Made by a program: the position numbers and the translations under genes. A model generated the notes under the pieces. The model was not told the origin of the DNA. It searched no databases and was given only the letters and a program-made list of their open reading frames with translations. A stretch of DNA of 64,000 nucleotides from Schistocerca nitens. Its lineage: Eukaryota > Arthropoda > Insecta > Orthoptera > Acrididae. The stretch's first letter is position 1. Every line of letters starts with the position of its first letter. Where the stretch lies: assembly GCF_023898315.1 (NCBI RefSeq), contig NC_064619.1, positions 296,212,150 to 296,276,149 on the forward strand, given 5' to 3'. Below are positions 57,178-64,000 of this stretch, one piece after another.

Positions 57178-57450
57178 GTCATGTTTGGTGAGAACCCAGC
57201 GAACATGTTTGAACAAATCATTACATTTCTACCAAAGACAGAGTCACTGGATGAGATCATATGGCACTAAATAGATCAAAAGAAAAAGTGGAAAAAAGTC
57301 CAGGAAAGTATAAAAATGGAAGATGGCCAGAAACTTTAGGGAGTGAGATGTATTAGTCATGGCAAGAACAAATAGAAGCCATATAAAATTGTTCATGTAG
57401 CTCATCCTAATGCAATGGAACTAGTGATTCTTGTAATAAATCTGTCAAAA
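57178..57450 (+). pseudogene. gypsy B integrase C-terminal end
   Basis: MFGENPANMFEQIITFLPKT (57182-57240), then DQKKKWKKVQESIK and KPYKIVHVAHPNAMEL (about 57375-57424), matching the gypsy integrase 'ELMFG...P' and 'GPYKI-x-x-x-x-HPNAYEL' segments. A stop occurs directly after IIWH, and another in the 'EDGQKL' region. Confidence 0.75.
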
Positions 57451-57877
57451 GATATCTACAGTGATGTAGATCTCAAGCATATTTGTAAATGGTGCATTAC
57501 TTGTTATATTATTACGCTGGGAAACTGACTAATTCAGGAGTCACTACAGGAAAAGAGGACAATATGTAATATAAATAGTGGAAAACTATAATATTAAATT
57601 GTGATAGTGCAAGTATGAAGCTTGGACTGTCAAAGTCAGCTTAGCTGCTAAAACCAGTCATGAGAAAAGTGGCTTGTGCCACTGAATTAACAGCATGTTA
57701 ATTGGTATGGCAACAGTGCCTGTAGCACTCCTTAGCAGAGCATGGATAACTCATTGATGTAAAATGTGCACTGAGTCATAAGACATTATCCAATGTTGAT
57801 AAACAAAACATGCAGAGTACTGAAAATATCATGAACTAAATCAATATAATTAATTATGGAATTACACATACACACAC

Positions 57878-57929
<52 letters not shown>

Positions 57930-58260
57930 GTATGATTTTTATCTTTCTCTTTTACAGAACATGTAATTGTGTCATTGTTTCAGGAACATTACAAAATAAT
58001 ACGGTACTTCTATTGTATGTCTCTAATATTTGTATTGTTTGAAGTATTTTATACATAACCAAAGTGTATAAGACCTGTGGAATATGGATCTCAACTACCA
58101 TGACACAATCGCCTGTAAATCAAGAGAAGACTCTACAAACAGTCACAAAAGAGGTAATCAGTAAATATGCGACACTGGTGTCGTGAACTGTAAATTAAAA
58201 AGTTTTTATTATTTCAAATGTATCCACAATGAAATCTTAGTAAATGTACTGAATGGCAAC
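57451..58260. other. Non-coding; (TA)n tract at 57880-57926
   Basis: Probably the 3' non-coding end and LTR of gypsy B, although no partner LTR was found. A short CACACACAGATA run leads into 47 bases of alternating TA. Confidence 0.5.
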
Positions 58261-61200
58261 GAGACAAAGCTATTTCTTCTTCTTTCTTTTTCTGTTTGGC
58301 TCATCTAAGGACCACACTCCAATTTCAGTGTGTCTTCCTTTGTTTTTCTTTCTTCATCATCCAGTATTTTTCCATCTTCTTGCTGTGTGCCCTTTCTCTC
58401 TCCTCAGACCATTTTGAGCTTACCTTCTTCTTCCACTTGCCTTGGACTCCTTCCATTTTTAACACTTTCTTCTTAAAAATCTCTCTTTCTGTTGCATCCT
58501 TTTCATTTATTTTGTTTCTTTAGAAATCTTTCCTAGCTTCTTGAACTCAGGCTAGTGTTGACTTCTTGCCCCACAGACATTTAAAATCTGTTTGGTTAAT
58601 CTGTTGCCAGTCACTGAGATTAAATGTCCAAAAAATAGCAGTTGCCCCTTCTGTAGCACTTTAATTTAGTTTTCTATGTTGCCACATGCTTCTTCATTAC
58701 TTTTTGATTTCAGACCTTTGTATTTCTTAGCAGACCAAGTATTTTTCAAATGAGTCTACTTTCTAGGACTTCAAGACTATGTAATTTGTAATTCAGTTCT
58801 AAAAATTCACTTGAATAAAGACATTCTAGTTTTACTACTGTATTGGAGTGTTGTAATTTCAAATTTTTAGACGGAGACCTTTTGTTATAAGTGTTCTTAC
58901 TTATACCATAGGCTCTCTACATTTTACATACTCTTTCTTCTACAGCAAACTTTTCTAAGCTATTTTCTTGAATCATTTCTCCCCAAAATTTAAATTTATT
59001 AATTCTATTATTTATGCAGCATCTGTTACTAGGATATCTGGAGCAATTTTATGTTTGTCATAAATTTTGCTTTTTTTCTGCAGAAGTTCTTAAACTTGCT
59101 TTGTTGGTTATTTCATCTAAGAGATTGATTTGTATTTCTCTATATGTTAGGTTTCCAGGTAAAAGAATGGCAAAAACATCCACAAATGCTATACACTGAA
59201 TTTCAGTGCCTTTGTTCTTAGTCCGCAGTCTTATTGGTGGTAACTTATGTTCTTTTAGTTTTTGTTTCCACTCTCTTACTATTTTCTCTAGGATTTAGTT
59301 GAAGAGGAGTGGAGACAATTTACTTTACACCTATTTTTATTTTGAATGCCTTAGATATTTCATCCTGAAACATTACCTTTGATTTGGTGTCTGGGAGGGT
59401 TTCACAAATAAGGTTTGTTAGTTAATATTTAATGTGAAATTCTTGGATCACTTTTTCTAGTGTTCCCCTACACCTGAATCAAACGCCATTTTATAATCTA
59501 TAAATTCTACAATTATGTGTTTATAATTTGTAAGTCTGTGATGAATTATGAACTTTAGGTTGGAAATCTGTTCTGAGCATGATCTGCCCTCTATAAATCC
59601 GTTCTGATATTTTCCCGAATGGTATCAAGAGTTGCTTCTACCTTGTTTAGTGATATTGTTGAAAATATACAAAAGAGATATACCTCTGTAGTTACTTATA
59701 TTGTGCTTATCACCTCCCTTCTGCAAAGGGTGGGTAAGAGTTGTTTTCCAGTCTTGTGTGATCTGAAGGTTAGTTATAATTTTTGCTTCAGACAATTTTA
59801 TAAGTTCAGCTGTAACACAGTCTTCTCCGCTGGCTTTGTTGTTTGTTAGGGTATTTACTGCTTTTGTAATTTCTCCGGCTGTAGGTGGTGGATCTGCTTC
59901 TGTGTTTTGATGAAGATCTGGAAATTCTGGCTTACGGCTTGGTTCTTCACAGTTCAAGACTTATTTAAAGTACTTTCTCAGTATTTCACAGTTACGGGTA
60001 TTGCTGAGGTCTGTTTCTACCATTTTCATCTTGGAAGCAAATACTTGGTAGCCCACTAGTTGATTTTTAAATATCTGATATAAATTCTGGGAATTATTTT
60101 CAACCAAGCCATTTTGAATGTCTAGAAATTGTGATTTCTCGAAAGGGCATTTAGCATTGTTTGTTATTCTTGGTGTTTCTTTCCTTTGCATTTTAAATTC
60201 ATCAAGGTGCTCAGTCTTCCTGGAACATTCCCATTTTCCACTTTTTTGATTTTCTGCAGCTACTTTGTGGCAGGTTTCATTCCACCTGACTCTCTTCTTG
60301 ATTTTATTGAGCATGCACTGTTGTTTTTTTAGATAATTCTTCAAATTTCCCTGATTTAACTGTTTCAATTTCTACTTGAAAATATTTTATTGCATATTTT
60401 GTAATGTTGAGCCTATCTGCAGTCATTTTTAATCAGTTTTTATTGTCACTTTTGGCTTTTATTATGGAGGAGTTTCAGTTTAATTTTAGTCAGGTAATGA
60501 TCACAGTCAAATTCCCTGTTTCTTGTTACTTTGGAATACAAGATTTCTTTAATATTGCTTTGTTAAACAGCCACGTGATCTAACTGGAACTCCCCTAGTA
60601 TTATATTTGGAGATATCCATGTTTTTACTTTTCTTGGCAAATATTTTGAAGAAAGCTGACATTAACTTCAACTGAAAAGCTTTACAACGATTAATTTGTC
60701 GCATGCCATTTTTGTTCATTCTTTTATGGGTTGGATATTCTCCTACTATTTTTCAAAAAGTTTTTCCCTTCCTATTTGTGCATTAAAATCTCCCAGTAGT
60801 ATCACAACATTTGATTTTGGAATTTTTGGTATTTCTTCTTCCAAAAGTTCCCAGAATTCTTCTACTTTACTCGGATTTTTCTTATTGTCATTATTAACTG
60901 GAACATGGCAATTAACAGAGGTATACTGTTTATTTTTGCATTTTGCTATGAGAAGAGAGAGTGTTATTGAACCAGATTGGAGTTCTATAACGTTACCTAC
61001 TAAATTTTTACGAATATAGTAATGAGTTTACATTCAAGATACCTGTGAAGAATTTCCTTTTGGGCTTGAATTCCGAACGATAACAAGGACACACCGACTC
61101 ATCCTTACAGCAGATTTTGAGACTCCTCAGAAACCTAGGTCCAATGTATTGCATAAAGCAATGGTGGGCTTGAGTATGGAACGATACCAAAGACACTCTG

Positions 61201-61660
61201 ACTCTATCCTTACTGCAAATTTTGGGACTCCTAAGAACCCTAGGTCCGATGTATTGCATAAAGCAGTGGTTGATTGATTTTCAGAGTACCACCTGAGGTA
61301 GTGGTTACTTTTAGCAGATTTTTCCATTCTGCAATTGAAATTATATATGTTATGTTGTAGGAAATAAATTCCAACATAAGATCGGATAGTTAGTCCTAAA
61401 TAATTATTTTTCATGGTTTTTCCCATTAGGTCATTCCACTCTTCCTGCTGTCGGGAGCTAGCATTACTCCTCCATCTTCGAGAGTGTTGACTGGTTTCAC
61501 CTGTAACCTGGGCGCCCTCACAGGGTGCTACAATCTGGTGCCAGGTTTATTTTTTACGATGTGATACTCCTCCCCCTCCTCTTCCCTCATAACTTGTGAA
61601 ATGAGACCCCAGGCTTGTGACCATCAGTGGCGAAGTTTGAAACTACTTTCAATTAAATAC
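58260..61660 (-). mobile_element. Non-LTR retrotransposon on the minus strand, decayed
   Basis: On the minus strand, 5' to 3': an AP-endonuclease fragment with VVILLGDFNAQIGRE (about 60815-60765); a connector with VRWNETCHKVAAENQKSG and QRKETPRITN (60368-60150); RT start EITKAVNTLTNNKASGEDCV, AELIKLSEAKI, HNISNYRGISLLYIF (59900-59650); GFIEGRSCSEQISNLK (about 59600-59550); and VEFIDYKMAFDSGVGEH (about 59510-59460). The catalytic box region near 59200 is degraded. Stops occur in every section. The clade is unclear. The left part to 58260 is T-rich with short frames. Confidence 0.75.
61062..61269 (-). repeat. Tandem duplication, two 104-bp units
   Basis: GGGCTTGA(A/G)T...GGAACGATA...CCTAGGTCC(A/G)ATGTATTGCA starts at 61062 and again at 61166, exactly 104 bases apart, about 80% identical. 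On the minus strand both units can be read in related frames containing LDLGFLGV and RI-x-(S/C). It lies in the 5' part of the LINE. Confidence 0.85.
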
Positions 61661-62363
61661 AGTATTACCTGACACTGTCAGAAGCAGAGCGACCTCTGCA
61701 TCATAGTAAAAAAAGCTTCCAAAATAGAAGTTTTTTGTCCAGATCGCTGTTGATACATATCGTCATCACTAGTTTCAGCAAATTTATATTTCCGTTTTCA
61801 GATCATTGTATATGGGAATTACAAAACACTACATGTTGCACATGCCCATCTGGCCTTCGAAAGCGCGTATCTAAATTATTGTCTGTGAACAAAAAGTCTG
61901 TTTGCGTGGCCTTCATCCACAGCAAGCACAAAAACATTCCTCTTATAAATAAAAACAGCCTTTTTCTTGGAGCAGTTATTTTATTCGTTCCAGACTTGTT
62001 TCGCCTTTCACTTTAAGGCATTTTCGGTGGACTCTAGAATGATACTGTTTTGTTTTGATATGCGATATCTGTAGATAATAAAACAGTTCACGTCTTGTTC
62101 TTTATGTAAGTAAGTTATTACAGTTACTCGAGTTTTTGGCTGACATCTGCGTTTCCTCTCATTTGGTCTCATGCTGGAAGTCGCACTTCTGTTAACTTCA
62201 CTTATGAAACATAAACACAGTTTCATGTTACGAACTTTTTTCGCCGTTTTCATATTCTTTGTGCTAGTTACTGTGGAGCACTATTAGTCTTAAGTCATAG
62301 TTGGAGATATTTTACAGAAAACTGTAATCGAAATTCTTAACTACTGTGTGTTCACTTCCATGT
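61661..62363. other. No recognisable gene
   Basis: Mixed AT-rich sequence between the minus-strand LINE and the Penelope-like pair. A 93-codon frame at 61735-62016 has no motif. Confidence 0.45.
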
Positions 62364-62805
62364 CTCTTCCTGTTTGGTTTATTTGCATACCTGTATCGAA
62401 CCTAACGAAGTATATGCTGAAAACTAACATCTGTTGCATCTGTTCATTTCTGATCTCTGTCTGTCTGTCCCTCTTTCTCTCTCTTTCTGTGTGTGTGGTA
62501 TGTATGTCAGTGGTTATTGAGGGCGAGTTGTAGGAAGTTGAATACGAATCCCATAGCTGTCAGAAAGTGGTTGAAAATTTTAGTGCTCAGCTGATTTGAG
62601 TTTTGGTTTAAATGTTTTGTGGACAGGTTCATGGATGAGTAGGTGGAAGGGGGCTGGGTGGTATTATTATGATAACAATCCTATGTTGCAGAGTTGCTCT
62701 GTTACTTTATCTACTTTTTTGGCTACCTGCATTATTATGTCAAGGTTTTTGGTATTGCTCTTGGCTGAGTGGCACTGTGTTGAGTCTATGGAGCACAAAG
62801 AATAG
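62364..62805 (-). mobile_element. Inverted, internally deleted copy of the Penelope-like element
   Basis: The sequence from TTCCTGTTTGGTTTATTTGC (62364) to about 62700 is the reverse complement, with about 20% difference, of 63660-64000. The next part, 62720-62805, is the reverse complement of about 62905-62992. The GIY-YIG-coding portion between them is absent from this arm. So the arm is a second copy in opposite orientation with roughly 660 bp deleted. Confidence 0.8.
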
Positions 62806-63179
62806 AGCACTTAGTAAATTTACACTGCAAACACACAGCAACTGACATAACCATTTCCCAATCTTCAAACCACTTACATTTGGGAGTAAACTTCAACACA
62901 TGCTCCATACACTCAACACAGCTCCACCCAACAAAGAAAACGACCAAAAACACCTTGACATAATAATATAATAATACAGACAGCCTAAAATGATGGATAC
63001 AATACTGAAATGGTCACAAAGCTAAACAACAAAATTAAAAGAAAAACAGAAATGTAAAATGTAAAACCAAACACAACAATGCAGCAGAACCAAACACAAT
63101 CACAAACACTCAGTACCATAACAATACACAGAATAATCAGGAAAACATAAGAGAAAATAGAAGATGGTACACAGTGACA

Positions 63180-63540
63180 TACAAACACAAACTCCCACAT
63201 AAAATCGCCAACATTTTCAAAAGACATGGCACAAACATAGGATACACAACGGACAGTTCTATCCAAAAATACACTCCAAACCTGACAAAAGACGTTGACA
63301 TATACCAGAACATAGGCATATATCAATTACAGTGTAAAACTTGAGATAGCACATACATAGAATAGATGGACAGAATATTTGGTATCATATTCAAAGGACA
63401 CATGAGAGCCTGGAAGTATGGGACAAACCACTCCACATTTGCAGAACACATAAGAGAACACAGTCACAAACCAACCTCTAGAGAAGTAGTCATGAAAATT
63501 ATTAGAATCAACGATAAGAAATACCTCCTACCCCTGTAAA
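63180..63540 (+). pseudogene. GIY-YIG endonuclease domain of a Penelope-like element
   Basis: The plus strand reads HKLPHKIANIFKRHGTNIGY (about 63185-63245), then IGIYQLQCKT-stop-DSTYIE (about 63310-63362), where GIYQL-x-C...YIG is the start of a GIY-YIG nuclease; the second motif has Glu where Gly is usual. It continues HMRAWKYGTNHSTFAEHIRE and HSHKPTSREV, ending IIRINDKKYLLPL. The pattern H-x-R-A-x-(K)...S-x-FAEH is typical of Penelope-like elements, whose nuclease nicks the insertion target. One in-frame stop after KT and another in the YIG motif make it inactive. Confidence 0.78.
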
Positions 63541-63853
63541 AAAGTAACACATTCAAAAAATCAAAGTTGAAAAGAAAACGCTGTTGAATGATCAAGTACA
63601 CATGACAAATAACTCACTGTTTGCATTAATCGGTAAAATAATAGAGTAACATTCCAAAACAGGATTATTATTGTAATAATAATACCATCCAACCCTTTTC
63701 CACTCAATCGTCCACAAACCCCTCCACAAAACATTTAGTAAACCAAAACTCAAATCAGATGAATACCAAAACTTTCAACCTGTCTCTGACAGGTATTACA
63801 TTCATATTCAGCGTTCTACAACTCGCTCTGAATAACCACTGACTGATCACCTG

Positions 63854-63862
63854 CCCCCCCCC

Positions 63863-63895
<33 letters not shown>
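63854..63895. repeat. Poly-C plus (CA)n microsatellite
   Basis: C11 followed by about 15 CA units within the 3' part of the Penelope-like copy. The corresponding place in the inverted arm (about 62480-62500) has a TCTCTGTGTGTG-like tract. Confidence 0.9.
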
Positions 63896-63900
<5 letters not shown>

Positions 63901-64000
63901 AACACACACAGATATAAAGAGAACAGAAGTGAGAGATGTTAGTTTTCAGCATATACTTCGTTGAGTTGACAACAGGTACGGAAACAAATCAAACAGGAAG

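Larger units (their letters stand above)
48073..57450 (+). mobile_element. Ty3/gypsy element 'gypsy B' with three nested insertions
   Basis: Parts in order: gag start and coiled coil (48073-48870), capsid (48935-49144), gag basic tail (about 52648-52735), protease (52890-53170), RT (53473-54373), RNase H (54840-55010), integrase head and core (55254-55890) and integrase end (57178-57450). The gaps are explained by an RTE-like LINE (about 49500-52647), a SINE (53874-54095) and a minus-strand LINE (about 55940-57177). All coding parts have stops. Confidence 0.85.
62905..64000 (+). mobile_element. Penelope-like retroelement 3' part (runs off the window)
   Basis: Contains a GIY-YIG-type endonuclease remnant and a 3' region with (CA)n, which pairs with the inverted arm at 62364-62805. 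The RT that should lie upstream is not seen, so the copy is 5' truncated. The right end lies at or beyond the window edge. Confidence 0.7.

Noticed and set aside
62985..63326. 113-codon hydrophobic minus-strand frame resembling a membrane protein
   Set aside because: The hydrophobicity follows from the A-rich plus strand; the plus strand has the GIY-YIG homology.

Overview
The window looks like nuclear intergenic DNA from a large insect genome, most probably an orthopteran (grasshopper or locust). The grounds are arthropod-type elements of nearly every class (Tc1/mariner, pogo-like, BEL/Pao, Ty3/gypsy, several non-LTR lineages, a Penelope-like element), tRNA-derived SINEs of a kind I associate with Schistocerca-like genomes, and long AT- and GT-rich simple repeats. 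The lineage call is from memory of repeat families, not from a search. I found no convincing host gene: every reading frame with recognisable homology belongs to a mobile element. Nothing bacterial is present (no operons, CRISPR arrays or rRNA), and there is no free-standing tRNA gene.

Layout. 1-3.1 kb: minus-strand LTR-retroelement debris with a protease-like motif. 3.57-5.18 kb: a pogo/Tigger-like DDE transposase with its catalytic triad intact and a frameshifted N-terminus. 5.6-11.2 kb: a decayed BEL/Pao element (protease, RT, RNase H, integrase in order), split near 9.09-10.51 kb by a 1,422-bp Tc1-like element ('Tc1-B'). 11.2-14.66 kb: no genes. 14.66-17.47 kb: a second Tc1 family ('Tc1-A') carrying another 1,422-bp Tc1-B inside it. 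17.6-20.3 kb: two non-LTR fragments and a SINE. 20.3-29.3 kb: an old minus-strand Tc1-like gene cut in two by a young 8-kb LTR element that has gag but almost no pol. 30.2-31.6 kb: a dead Tc1. 32.8-34.3 kb: another Tc1 abutting a LINE fragment. 35.47-36.81 kb: a mariner with an uninterrupted transposase. 37.6-38.4 kb: LINE tail. 38.5-40.0 kb: a decayed mariner with a SINE in it. 40.4-41.0 kb: RTE-like LINE remnant. 43.0-44.7 kb: an internally deleted gypsy element holding a third, partial Tc1-A. 47.3-57.5 kb: a second gypsy element interrupted by an RTE-like LINE, a SINE and a Jockey/CR1-like LINE. 58.3-61.7 kb: a minus-strand non-LTR element. 62.36-64.0 kb: a Penelope-like element with a GIY-YIG domain arranged as an inverted pair.

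How the pieces relate. The order of events can be read from the nesting: old Tc1, BEL and gypsy copies were hit by younger Tc1-B, LINEs and SINEs. The LTR element at 20.9-28.9 kb is the youngest large insertion (its LTRs differ at about three positions). Target-site duplications could be read for Tc1-A, Tc1-B, the mariner, the 8-kb LTR element and six SINEs. The points most worth following are the gag-only LTR element with a coiled-coil Gag lacking a zinc knuckle, the intact mariner, the Tc1-B family with shortened D-to-E spacing and different nonsense mutations in its two copies, and the inverted Penelope-like pair. I did not find a wholly new biological system. Everything recognisable fits known transposon classes.
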